From IMG/VR virus record IMGVR_UViG_3300032323_001967, positions 1 to 26,509 of that record: a stretch of 26,509 bases of DNA. One strand, given 5' to 3'. This document shows, piece by piece, positions 6,436-11,772 of this stretch. Position numbers and translations under genes: made by a program. Every line of letters starts with the position of its first letter. Within the stretch, counting starts at the first letter, position 1. The stretch comes from a virus. The notes under the pieces are model-generated. The model saw only the letters and a program-made list of their open reading frames with translations, did not search any database and was not told the DNA's origin.

Positions 6436-6467
6436 GTAATATACGAATAATATTTTAAAGTACCAAA
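6436..6467 (-). promoter_or_regulatory. Leftward Bacteroidetes-type promoter before the initiator gene
   Basis: On the minus strand TTTG (6467-6464) is followed after exactly 20 bases by TATATTAC (6443-6436). The 13-base block containing the -7 element (ATGTAATATACGA on +, 6434-6446) is identical to that at 5166-5178. Transcription should start near 6430, about 22 bases before the initiator ATG at 6407. Confidence 0.62.
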
Positions 6468-6545
6468 TATTTTCCTATATCAATATATATTACATAAATT
6501 CGAAAAACGTAAAAAAAGTGGAAAAAACTTTTTTATGTTGTTAAT

Positions 6546-6650
6546 TATACGGAGATTAAATACTGCCGATACGCGATTCCGCATAATTTTATCGGTTCTC
6601 CTCATATAATCTATACCACCTCGTTTTGTGCCATTCGGGGTGGTTTTTTT
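6546..6650 (+). ncRNA. Candidate structured small RNA ending in an intrinsic terminator
   Basis: Between the divergent operons and in no gene, GGAGA (6551-6555) pairs with TCTCC (6597-6601). Inside it GCCGATA (6565-6571) pairs with TATCGGT (6590-6596, one G-U pair). Within that, GCG (6573-6575) and CGC (6580-6582) close an ATTC loop. A 9-base bulge (6556-6564) lies on one side only. The strong terminator at 6615-6650 follows after 13 bases, so a transcript of about 105-150 nt is expected. A weak -7-like TATATTAC lies at 6486-6493 without a clear -33. It could alternatively be the attenuated leader of the rightward operon or an origin hairpin. Confidence 0.45.
6615..6650 (+). terminator. Intrinsic terminator of the small RNA candidate
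   Basis: ACCACCTCG (6615-6623) pairs with CGGGGTGGT (6636-6644) over 9 bp with one G-U pair and a 12-base loop, then seven T (6644-6650). It is rightward-reading and no coding gene lies upstream on that strand, which is the main argument that something non-coding is transcribed here. Confidence 0.85.
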
Positions 6651-6677
6651 ATGTACCTACTTTTTTACTGAAAAATA

Positions 6678-6711
6678 CCCTATTTTTACCCTATTTTCCC
6701 CAAAAAACCCC
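6678..6711. repeat. Four helically spaced C-tracts (G-tracts on minus strand)
   Basis: CCC/CCCC tracts begin at 6678, 6689, 6698 and 6708, that is 9-11 bases apart, separated by A/T runs; the first pair shares the repeat ACCCTATTTT. The minus strand has four G-runs with 6-8 base loops, compatible with a loose G-quadruplex. The block is nearly free of G on the + strand and directly precedes the iterons, as an unwinding region might. Confidence 0.5.
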
Positions 6712-6716
6712 ATTTT

Positions 6717-6887
6717 CATAACTCATTGATAATCAATTAGTTGCATAACTCGTTGATTTTGAGGGTTTTATGAGGGTTTTTCATAACTCATTGATAATCA
6801 GTACTTTAGCTAAATCATTGATTTTCAACGACTTATGCGGACTGTGACATATATGGTAAAAATATATGTATAACGCATTGATACTCA
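6717..6887. repeat. Five iterons (19 bp) around a TTGAT-N-ATCA dyad
   Basis: Copies at 6717-6735 and 6782-6800 are identical (CATAACTCATTGATAATCA). Variants lie at 6744-6762 (CATAACTCGTTGATTTTGA), 6809-6827 (GCTAAATCATTGATTTTCA) and 6869-6887 (TATAACGCATTGATACTCA). Starts are 27, 38, 27 and 60 bases apart. The core is palindromic; in copy 1 it is a perfect ATTGATAATCAAT (6725-6737). All five are in the same orientation. The region between copies 2 and 3 has a direct repeat of GAGGGTTTT (6761-6769, 6772-6780). This fits initiator-binding iterons or a multi-site operator. Confidence 0.75.
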
Positions 6888-6953
6888 ATAAAGAATTTTT
6901 GGGTATATGACAAATCGTCTCATAAATCAGTAGGTAAAACCCCAAAATTGTTG

Positions 6954-6961
6954 TATATTTG
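6954..6961 (+). promoter_or_regulatory. Rightward -7-like element TATATTTG
   Basis: TATATTTG matches the Bacteroidetes -7 consensus TAnnTTTG completely, with a predicted start near 6968. No TTTG is present 19-21 bases upstream (6929-6934 reads AGTAGG), so the promoter would be incomplete and may need an activator. The fifth iteron ends 66 bases upstream. A stem CTCCTACC/GGTTAGGGG with one bulge would form at the very 5' end of the transcript. Confidence 0.4.
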
Positions 6962-7037
6962 TATATCTCCTACCAATTAAGGTTAGGGGTATGTAATTAA
7001 ATAAATAAACAAAGGGTGGTGACCTACACCAATTTTT

Positions 7038-7526
7038 ATGAAAAACACACAATTAGTTATGAACAACAAAACACAATCAGTTATGGTAAAAGTAAACAAC
7101 AAAAACAAAGAGTTAGAAACAATCTTAAAAGAATTAGGATTTAAGAAAAAAATTGAAACATCTTGCGCTGGATATAGTGTATGGAAATATGAAACATATT
7201 ACAATGAGTCTATTAGATGTAGAGTTGAATATAACACAATGGGTGATACACCAATAGTAGTTGTGTATAATGATATTTCTTCCGATATAGATGATACCTC
7301 TTGGAGTGAAGTTAATTTTTGGGGTGAACCAAAAGAAGTAGAAAACTATCTTATTCAATATAAGAAAAACTTAAAAAGTTATATGAAATATCTAAAAGAA
7401 CAAATTGATGAAACAATTGTTCTTACAAATCTTAATCCGCATGATGAAAATGTAAAGTTTATATTATCTCAATTGTTCAAACAAATGGACGAATATAGAG
7501 AAAAGTTTTTTAGAAAAACTAAATAA
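7038..7526 (+). CDS. First gene of the rightward operon, unknown function
   Basis: The open frame gives 162 residues from ATG 7038. In-frame ATGs at 7059 and 7083 are each preceded by the operon's leader (ACACACAATTAGTTATG; AAAACACAATCAGTTATG), so the true start may be 7059 or 7083 and the leader seems duplicated. The protein has a Lys-rich N-terminus with a helix (KELETILKELGFKKK), a probable beta region (YSVWKYETYYNES, CRVEYNTMGDTPIVVVYND) and a helical C-terminus (IQYKKNLKSYMKYLKEQIDE). No known motif is seen. A terminator-like hairpin follows at once, so this gene may be expressed more strongly than the rest of the operon. Early accessory function is inferred from position. Confidence 0.62.
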   Translation: MKNTQLVMNNKTQSVMVKVNNKNKELETILKELGFKKKIETSCAGYSVWKYETYYNESIRCRVEYNTMGDTPIVVVYNDISSDIDDTSWSEVNFWGEPKEVENYLIQYKKNLKSYMKYLKEQIDETIVLTNLNPHDENVKFILSQLFKQMDEYREKFFRKTK

Positions 7527-7534
7527 TCAAAATA

Positions 7535-7563
7535 GGGGAGTTGAAATATACTCCCCTTTTTTT
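7535..7563 (+). terminator. Intrinsic terminator after the first rightward gene (copy 1)
   Basis: GGGGAGT (7535-7541) pairs with ACTCCCC (7550-7556), 8-base loop TGAAATAT, followed by seven T (7557-7563). The hairpin sequence recurs exactly at 8249-8270. Strong enough to end most transcripts, it implies leakage or an internal promoter for the downstream genes. Confidence 0.8.
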
Positions 7564-7585
7564 ATAAACACACAAACAATAAGTT

Positions 7586-7777
7586 ATGATGATTAAAAAC
7601 ACAAAGATTGAAAAGAAACACCAATTCTATGAAGAAGTTCTTTTCCCACAATTAAATGGTAATGGTGAAGGTATCGGTCAGTACATTACTGAATTAGAAC
7701 AAAGAGTTCAAACATTGACACAAATGGTAAAAATACAAAGTGAAGAAATTCAAAGATTAAATGGAATTAAAAAATAA
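7586..7777 (+). CDS. Small helical protein, unknown function
   Basis: A 63-residue protein; the second half (YITELEQRVQTLTQMVKIQS then EEIQRLNGIKK) is a short leucine-zipper-like coiled coil, so it probably oligomerises. The start is fixed by the leader ATAAGTTATG. A second ATG follows immediately (MMIKNTK). It comes 22 bases after the first hairpin terminator, and its stop forms TAAGTTATG with the next start. I do not recognise the family. Confidence 0.6.
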   Translation: MMIKNTKIEKKHQFYEEVLFPQLNGNGEGIGQYITELEQRVQTLTQMVKIQSEEIQRLNGIKK

Positions 7778-7780
7778 GTT

Positions 7781-7957
7781 ATGGAAACATTAATTATGGA
7801 TTTAATCAAACAATCCCAAAAAAGTTTGAAACAAATTGAAGGTAAATACCAAAGTGATAGTTACCAAAACGAAAGTGAATGGAAAGAAGATATTACATTC
7901 ATTAAAGGTAGAATTGAAGGATATAAAAGAATTTTAGAATTAGTAAACACAAAATAA
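7781..7957 (+). CDS. 58-residue protein, unknown function
   Basis: The open frame from ATG 7781 to TAA 7957 starts 3 bases after the preceding stop within the junction TAAGTTATG. The protein is charged and mostly helical (METLIMDLIKQSQKSLKQIE, then EWKEDITFIKGRIEGYKRIL), with no membrane segment or cysteine. Its spacing, leader and amino-acid make-up match its neighbours, which is the reason to treat it as a real gene despite its length. The next gene (7971) has a comparable two-helix look (LLEQMDKNIKSLTESLE), and distant paralogy is possible. Confidence 0.6.
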   Translation: METLIMDLIKQSQKSLKQIEGKYQSDSYQNESEWKEDITFIKGRIEGYKRILELVNTK

Positions 7958-7970
7958 AAACAACAAAGTT

Positions 7971-8234
7971 ATGAAAGTAGAACAATTATTAGAACAAATG
8001 GATAAGAACATTAAATCTCTAACAGAGAGTTTAGAAGTATCAATATCGTTAGATAAATCCGAAGTGAAAGAAAAGTATGGTAGTCTTAAAACATACAACG
8101 AATGTGTTAGTATGGAAAGAGGTGCATTAACATCTATGATTACTTTAAGACAATGGATTGTAAATAAAAATTCAGTAGAAACACATTTAGAAACATACGA
8201 ACAATTAGTAGACCGTTCGTTTAGAAAAGATTAA
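7971..8234 (+). CDS. Small protein, unknown function
   Basis: An 87-residue protein with an acidic amphipathic N-terminus (VEQLLEQMDKNIKSLTESLE), a middle part ECVSMERGALTSMITLRQWI and an acidic tail. It is predicted helical and soluble. The leader is ACAACAAAGTTATG. A second copy of the hairpin terminator lies 15 bases after its stop. I do not recognise the family; early phage proteins of this size often bind host enzymes, but nothing in the sequence specifies that. Confidence 0.58.
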   Translation: MKVEQLLEQMDKNIKSLTESLEVSISLDKSEVKEKYGSLKTYNECVSMERGALTSMITLRQWIVNKNSVETHLETYEQLVDRSFRKD

Positions 8235-8248
8235 AATAATAAGTTATA

Positions 8249-8276
8249 GGGGAGTTGAAATATACTCCCCATTTTT
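8249..8276 (+). terminator. Second copy of the hairpin terminator
   Basis: GGGGAGT (8249-8255) pairs with ACTCCCC (8264-8270), followed by ATTTTT. A 25-base block including the hairpin is identical to 7532-7556, although the flanks differ. The preceding AATAAGTTATA resembles the operon's start leader with ATG changed to ATA. The T-tract is interrupted, so this copy is probably weaker than the first. Confidence 0.65.
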
Positions 8277-8288
8277 AAAGTGAAAATT

Positions 8289-8345
8289 ATGACAAGAAGA
8301 GAGTTTATAAAACAGCTGATAGAATTATTAAACAAAGTAAAATAA
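8289..8345 (+). CDS. Possible 18-codon peptide gene
   Basis: ATG 8289 to TAA 8345 encodes MTRREFIKQLIELLNKVK, a basic amphipathic helix. It is preceded by GAAAATTATG and its stop is 5 bases from the next start, the same spacing style as its neighbours. It could be a true micropeptide, a leader peptide coupling translation across the hairpin, or the remains of a gene partly lost when the hairpin block was duplicated. It is too short to support by coding statistics. Confidence 0.3.
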   Translation: MTRREFIKQLIELLNKVK

Positions 8346-8350
8346 GAATT

Positions 8351-8578
8351 ATGAAACATTATTCAGAAAGAGAAAGTAAAGATTGGACAACATCAAATAT
8401 GAAAACATACATTGACGATTGTTACTATTATAGTGATAGAGGTGGTGAATGTAAAAAGAGTTGGCCTGATTTGGAACACATTATGAAAGAGTCAGGTTTA
8501 GATGAAGTACCATTAAAAAAACAAATCAAATTCAAAAGAATATTTGATATAATGTATAAACAGGAATTTAATAAATAA
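8351..8578 (+). CDS. Small protein, unknown function
   Basis: A 75-residue protein with an aromatic, acidic first half (MKTYIDDCYYYSDRGGECKK with two cysteines) and a Lys-rich helical second half (LKKQIKFKRIFDIMYKQEF). No known motif. The start follows TAAGAATTATG. Its stop TAA begins the TAAGTTATG junction with the next gene. The DDCYYY...DRGGEC portion might bind metal or nucleic acid, but with two cysteines only this is a weak suggestion. Confidence 0.57.
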   Translation: MKHYSERESKDWTTSNMKTYIDDCYYYSDRGGECKKSWPDLEHIMKESGLDEVPLKKQIKFKRIFDIMYKQEFNK

Positions 8579-8581
8579 GTT

Positions 8582-8908
8582 ATGGACATCAAAGAATTAG
8601 AACAACGACTGATTGATTTGGAGAGAAGGTTCTTTCCTATTGAGAAAGTCCTTTATGAAAAACATAGAGAAGAAATCGAAGTGAAAAAATCAGAGGATAT
8701 TGAAAGGGATGGTACGAATTATAGAGTTAGTGCAATAATAGAAACGGATAAGGGTAACACACAAATACAATTCAATGTAAAAGGTTACACCGAAAAACAA
8801 GCACTATACTTTGCAAATGATAAAGTTATCTATCCTCAAATGGTAAGGTTAAAAGATAGTGGTAAAATTAAATGGTTTAAGACAATTAGTAAAGAAATAA
8901 TAAAGTAA
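8582..8908 (+). CDS. Hypothetical protein with N-terminal coiled coil
   Basis: A 108-residue protein with a helical N-terminus (DIKELEQRLIDLERRFFPIE), then a predicted beta-rich part (NYRVSAIIETDKGNTQIQFN, VKGYTEKQALYFANDKVI), ending in a basic segment. The beta part could form a small sheet domain. It begins 3 bases after the preceding stop (TAAGTTATG) and precedes the acetyltransferase by 3 bases with the same junction, so these two are likely translated together. I do not recognise the family. Confidence 0.6.
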   Translation: MDIKELEQRLIDLERRFFPIEKVLYEKHREEIEVKKSEDIERDGTNYRVSAIIETDKGNTQIQFNVKGYTEKQALYFANDKVIYPQMVRLKDSGKIKWFKTISKEIIK

Positions 8909-8911
8909 GTT

Positions 8912-9619
8912 ATGAAAGAGAATAATGTTTTAATTCCTGCAAATATGGATGAAATGAAAATCCTTTTGCAAGGTGAAAGAAATGATAATAAAAAAGAATG
9001 GCCTGCCGAAGCAAGATTAAACTTAAATGTTAAAAGAGTAGTGTGGAGTGAAAAGGAAGGTTGTTATGTACACTTATGTTTTACCGATAGTAATTACATT
9101 AAGTTTATGGATGAGTATATGAAAAGTAAAGTAGGTAATGAATATTTGCATGCGTGTATGTATTATGATGAAATAATCCATGTACCTGAAAATCTTAAAG
9201 ATAAAATGTATAAGATTAAAATGTTCACCGATAACCTTATCAAATTTAAGTTCGATGATTGTGAACTTATGTTTGTTCCGTATAACAAAGGTGTTATGCT
9301 TCTATCTATCAAAGTGAACGAAGATAGTAGAGGTAAAGGTATAGGAACAAATGTTATAGATGAATTATATGAGTTATCTGATAAATTAAATATACCTTTA
9401 TATCTTCAACCATATCCAGATGAGTATGGTATGCAAACGGATAAGATATGGCCTGAAATACATAGATTAAGAAAATGGTATGATAGATTAGGATTTGGGC
9501 CTGTGTTAGAAGAAGGTAGTTGGGTATGGAGTAATTTTACAGACGAATGTATTAAAGAATTGTTTGTAGAAGATTATATTGAAAAAAGTAAAAGAGCTTA
9601 CAAAATAAGTAAAAAATAA
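8912..9619 (+). CDS. GNAT-family N-acetyltransferase with extra N-terminal domain
   Basis: The 235-residue protein has a GNAT core in its second half. Beta strand and motif A are LLSIKVNEDSRGKGIGTNVI, with the acetyl-CoA pyrophosphate loop RGKGIG at 140-145. Motif B is LRKWYDRLGF (about 186-195) and a final strand SWVWSNF follows. Residues 1-105 do not look like GNAT and may give substrate specificity. The acceptor (protein, tRNA, small molecule or toxin) cannot be read from sequence. It ends the rightward early operon, where host-takeover and anti-defence enzymes often lie. The start is set by GTAAGTTATG. Confidence 0.82.
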   Translation: MKENNVLIPANMDEMKILLQGERNDNKKEWPAEARLNLNVKRVVWSEKEGCYVHLCFTDSNYIKFMDEYMKSKVGNEYLHACMYYDEIIHVPENLKDKMYKIKMFTDNLIKFKFDDCELMFVPYNKGVMLLSIKVNEDSRGKGIGTNVIDELYELSDKLNIPLYLQPYPDEYGMQTDKIWPEIHRLRKWYDRLGFGPVLEEGSWVWSNFTDECIKELFVEDYIEKSKRAYKISKK

Positions 9620-9664
9620 TAAAGAGTCTGTGTGTTTCATAACTAGCGTTGTCTAAAAACAACG

Positions 9665-9699
9665 AACCCCATTGGATTGATTTCCTTTGGGGTTTTTTT
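9665..9699 (+). terminator. Intrinsic terminator closing the rightward operon
   Basis: AACCCCA (9665-9671) pairs with TGGGGTT (9688-9694), with further GG/CC pairing inside, followed by a T-run (9693-9699). A smaller hairpin CGTTGT/ACAACG (9647-9652, 9659-9664) directly precedes it. It separates the rightward operon from the converging leftward virion operon. Confidence 0.82.
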
Positions 9700-9754
9700 C
9701 GTTTATTCTCCGATTTGATATGAAGATATCATTTATGTATTAAGTCCTCAGGAA

Positions 9755-9775
9755 ACAACCTTAAAATTAGGTTGT
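9755..9775 (-). terminator. Weak hairpin at the end of the leftward virion operon
   Basis: ACAACCT (9755-9761) pairs with AGGTTGT (9769-9775), 7 bp with a 7-base loop, 9 bases past the stop of the last leftward gene. On the minus strand it is followed only by TTTCC, so it may be a poor terminator or an mRNA-stabilising stem. Confidence 0.4.
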
Positions 9776-9783
9776 AACCTATT

Positions 9784-9906
9784 TTACCTACCTTGTCCTC
9801 TATATTGTTTCGTTGGTTTCACTTTGGGGCCGGAAGTCTTTTGTGCTTTACCACCTTTTCTTTTACCAAATGATGTTTTGTTACTATTGTTAGATACTTT
9901 TGCCAT
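9784..9906 (-). CDS. 40-residue very basic protein ending KQYRGQGR
   Basis: ATG 9906 to TAA 9784, overlapping the preceding gene by 17 bases. The peptide is rich in Lys/Arg/Gly (KTSFGKRKGGKAQKTSGPK) and ends TKQYRGQGR. I have seen the KYRGQGR ending on tiny proteins in Bacteroidetes phages, which supports a real gene. Its charge suggests binding to DNA, RNA or an acidic virion surface, possibly as a decoration or DNA-packing peptide; this is inference. It is the last gene of the virion operon, with the leader AGTAAACAACAAGTATG. Confidence 0.6.
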   Translation of the reverse strand: MAKVSNNSNKTSFGKRKGGKAQKTSGPKVKPTKQYRGQGR

Positions 9907-10075
9907 ACTTGTTGTTTACTAAATAATCTAATTCTATTCTAATGGTATTCACTTCTCTACTTATCTGCAAAATCATTTGTCTTAATTCATTCATTTGTTC
10001 TTGCTGATTTGCAACTCTCAACTCTAAATCATAAAGATTTGAATTGAATTTCTCTTTACGAAATAAGTGCATCAT
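9890..10075 (-). CDS. Small coiled-coil protein
   Basis: From ATG 10075 (an adjacent ATG is at 10072) the protein has 61 residues: a basic start (MMHLFRKEKFNSN), then heptad-like ELRVANQQEQMNELRQMILQ and ISREVNTIRIELDYLVNN. The frame is open further, to 10129, but that would run 41 bases into the preceding gene. ATTAAACATT just before 10075 resembles the late-gene leader, so I chose the inner start. It is probably an oligomeric coiled coil among the last virion-operon genes. The function is unknown. Confidence 0.6.
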   Translation of the reverse strand: MMHLFRKEKFNSNLYDLELRVANQQEQMNELRQMILQISREVNTIRIELDYLVNNKYGKSI

Positions 10076-10088
10076 AATGTTTAATTTT

Positions 10089-10397
10089 TTATTCTGAAAT
10101 TGGTACACAGTTGGGTACTTCTCTACCACCCATATCTTTTGTACCTATTGCTTCATAACCTTCCCAACATGCATCATCTAAACTTTGTAAGTTGATACCT
10201 CTAAACTTTGTATCGTATGCAACTCTTGCCATTACTTTTTCTGATGTGTCTTTTATTTTAGACATCTTTTCTTTGTCTAAATAAGAATAACATATTGCTG
10301 CTGCTTGTGATTGTTCGTATCCTGCTGATACTTCTACACCTATACAACGAGAAATGAATTGTTCTTCACTCTCTCCTTTTTTAATTTCTACTGGCAT
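10089..10397 (-). CDS. Virion-operon protein with phage-typical ISRC and PNCVP motifs
   Basis: A 102-residue protein. The N-terminus KKGESEEQFISRCIGVEVSA with QAAAICYSYL matches a short segment often attached to phage portal, protease or capsid-region proteins in Bacteroidetes phages. The C-terminal SLDDACWEGYEAIGTKDMGG followed by REVPNCVPISE matches another recurring phage tail-piece. The two motifs in one small protein may be why it is kept as a separate gene beside the protease, as a scaffold-like or capsid-associated factor. It follows the upstream gene after 3 bases, with the leader GTAAACAATTAAGATATG. Confidence 0.62.
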   Translation of the reverse strand: MPVEIKKGESEEQFISRCIGVEVSAGYEQSQAAAICYSYLDKEKMSKIKDTSEKVMARVAYDTKFRGINLQSLDDACWEGYEAIGTKDMGGREVPNCVPISE

Positions 10398-10400
10398 ATC

Positions 10401-10733
10401 TTAATTGTTTACTCTGTATGTTTTGTTATTAAATCTTACTTTGTAGACGGTATTAAAGTCCAATGTTCTCCAATCACCATCTAATCCTACTACGGGTATG
10501 TTATACATATCCATCGCAGCTTTTGTATCACTTCCACCTGCAATTCCATCACCAATCGGCCCGTCAATCCAATACATCTCATAATATCTTCTACGACCTG
10601 TTTCGGTTATCCAACCTACTCTTGCAGGATTTGATGCAGTTGCTTGGTTTAAAAGTATATCTTCAAATTCAGCAAAACTGATTTCTTGTGATATAAATTC
10701 AACCAACTTATTATTTACGGAATTACTTGTCAT
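10401..10733 (-). CDS. Hypothetical virion-operon protein
   Basis: A 110-residue protein with a helical start (NNKLVEFISQEISFAEFEDI) and an aromatic, glycine-rich beta-like middle (GRRRYYEMYWIDGPIGDGIA). It ends YKVRFNNKTYRVNN, as in a small beta-barrel. It overlaps the end of the protease gene by 11 bases. Position between protease and the ISRC/PNCVP protein suggests head assembly. It is too small to be a major capsid protein of the HK97 fold. I do not recognise the family. Confidence 0.58.
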   Translation of the reverse strand: MTSNSVNNKLVEFISQEISFAEFEDILLNQATASNPARVGWITETGRRRYYEMYWIDGPIGDGIAGGSDTKAAMDMYNIPVVGLDGDWRTLDFNTVYKVRFNNKTYRVNN

Positions 10734-11739
10734 TCTTTTTCTTTTTAGCTACTTCACCAGGATACGTTGATGCGGGTATCGATGGGTTAACTTCGGTTTC
10801 AGTAAGTAAACCTAAACTTCTTAATTTATTTCTACTCCAACTTAATGCTGATTTACCACCCCATAAAAGATATGAGATAGTTCCACATGCATTGGTATCG
10901 CTTGGGTCATAGTATACTTCTGCTCTACTTAAATACGAATGCATTCTCTTAATGGTTTCAACTGATATAGGTTCACCATTGGCAAGTTGTTGTGCTCTAA
11001 CCTTACCGGTTTGTGTTGCACATTTGTTACCATTCTTTTCGTTTAACTCTATTCCTCTCTTTGCATTATTAGAAATACTTTGTCCGTAGTCCGAATAAGA
11101 TTCCATTTCAATTCTTTGACCTTTTCCGTATCTCTTATCTTTTCTTATGATTGCTTTAATCTGACCTAAAAATATTTCAGCTTCTTCTTCTGTCAATTCA
11201 TCAATTGATTTCTCTAATGATAACTTAACATCACTCTTTCTATGTTCAAACAAACCTTCAATTGAATATCCATTGAATGTACCATCTTTTACTTTTTTCC
11301 AAACATCATCATTCTCTACTTTGTATACTGCGAATAGTGTTCCTTTTGGAAGGGTAAATCCGTATAAGTTTGATTTATCTTTTGTTGGTTGTTCAACTAA
11401 CCATAGTTCTGTTAAGTAAACACCTGATGTTTTATCACCATGCTCTAACGTTACTTCACTACCATATCCGTTCTTCATAAACTTTCTGGCAACGTTTTCA
11501 ATCGTTTGTTCACTAAAATATACATAGTATCTTTCACCATCAGCCGTTAATCTTAATATCTTTTTATTAGGTATTAACATAGGGCCGGCAACTAATCTTT
11601 TTTCATCAGATACTTCTGCAAACTTCACTTCGTTTGACATATATACAAAGTCTCTTTCAATAGCACCTGCTGCGACTAATGAATTGGCAAATACACCATC
11701 CTCTTCGTCTTGCAATATAAGTTCAAATAATTCTTCCAT
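10723..11739 (-). CDS. XkdF-like prohead protease with C-terminal phage domain
   Basis: The frame is open from 11766, but the first nine codons there coincide with the late-gene leader TTGTTAAATACAAAA (11760-11746), so the start is probably ATG 11739 (338 residues; 347 if 11766). The N-terminal domain matches XkdF-like serine proteases: AGPMLIPNKKILR, TLEHGDKTSGVYL with a probable catalytic His, and FNGYSIEGLF with a probable catalytic Ser. Such enzymes mature the prohead scaffold. The C-terminal part (KRMHSYLSRAEVYY, YLLWGGKSALSW) is a recurring phage segment. It lies after the tape measure, unlike the usual place beside portal. Confidence 0.78.
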   Translation of the reverse strand: MEELFELILQDEEDGVFANSLVAAGAIERDFVYMSNEVKFAEVSDEKRLVAGPMLIPNKKILRLTADGERYYVYFSEQTIENVARKFMKNGYGSEVTLEHGDKTSGVYLTELWLVEQPTKDKSNLYGFTLPKGTLFAVYKVENDDVWKKVKDGTFNGYSIEGLFEHRKSDVKLSLEKSIDELTEEEAEIFLGQIKAIIRKDKRYGKGQRIEMESYSDYGQSISNNAKRGIELNEKNGNKCATQTGKVRAQQLANGEPISVETIKRMHSYLSRAEVYYDPSDTNACGTISYLLWGGKSALSWSRNKLRSLGLLTETEVNPSIPASTYPGEVAKKKKNDK

Positions 11740-11772
11740 TTTGTGTTTTGTATTTAACAATTTCATTATTGA

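Larger units (their letters stand above)
6408..7037. other. 630-base non-coding divergent control region (candidate origin)
   Basis: No convincing gene is present on either strand. Reading left to right it holds the leftward promoter (6436-6467), a structured RNA candidate with an intrinsic terminator (6546-6650), phased C-tracts (6678-6711), five iterons (6717-6887) and a -7-like element for the rightward operon (6954-6961). That element is followed by a leader hairpin, CTCCTACC (6967-6974) with GGTTAGGGG (6981-6989). Iterons, AT-rich DNA and an adjacent initiator-like gene make this the best origin candidate in the window. Confidence 0.55.

Noticed and set aside
6545-6602. tRNA or tRNA-like gene
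   Set aside because: There is no 7-bp acceptor stem, D-arm or T-arm signature, and the stem pattern does not form a cloverleaf.
6717-6887. CRISPR array
   Set aside because: Repeats are 19 bp with only two identical copies, spacing is irregular and no cas gene is present; iterons fit better.
9890-10129. 79-residue version of the small coiled-coil gene starting at 10129
   Set aside because: It would overlap the upstream gene by 41 bases; an ATG at 10075 with a late-type leader is more likely.
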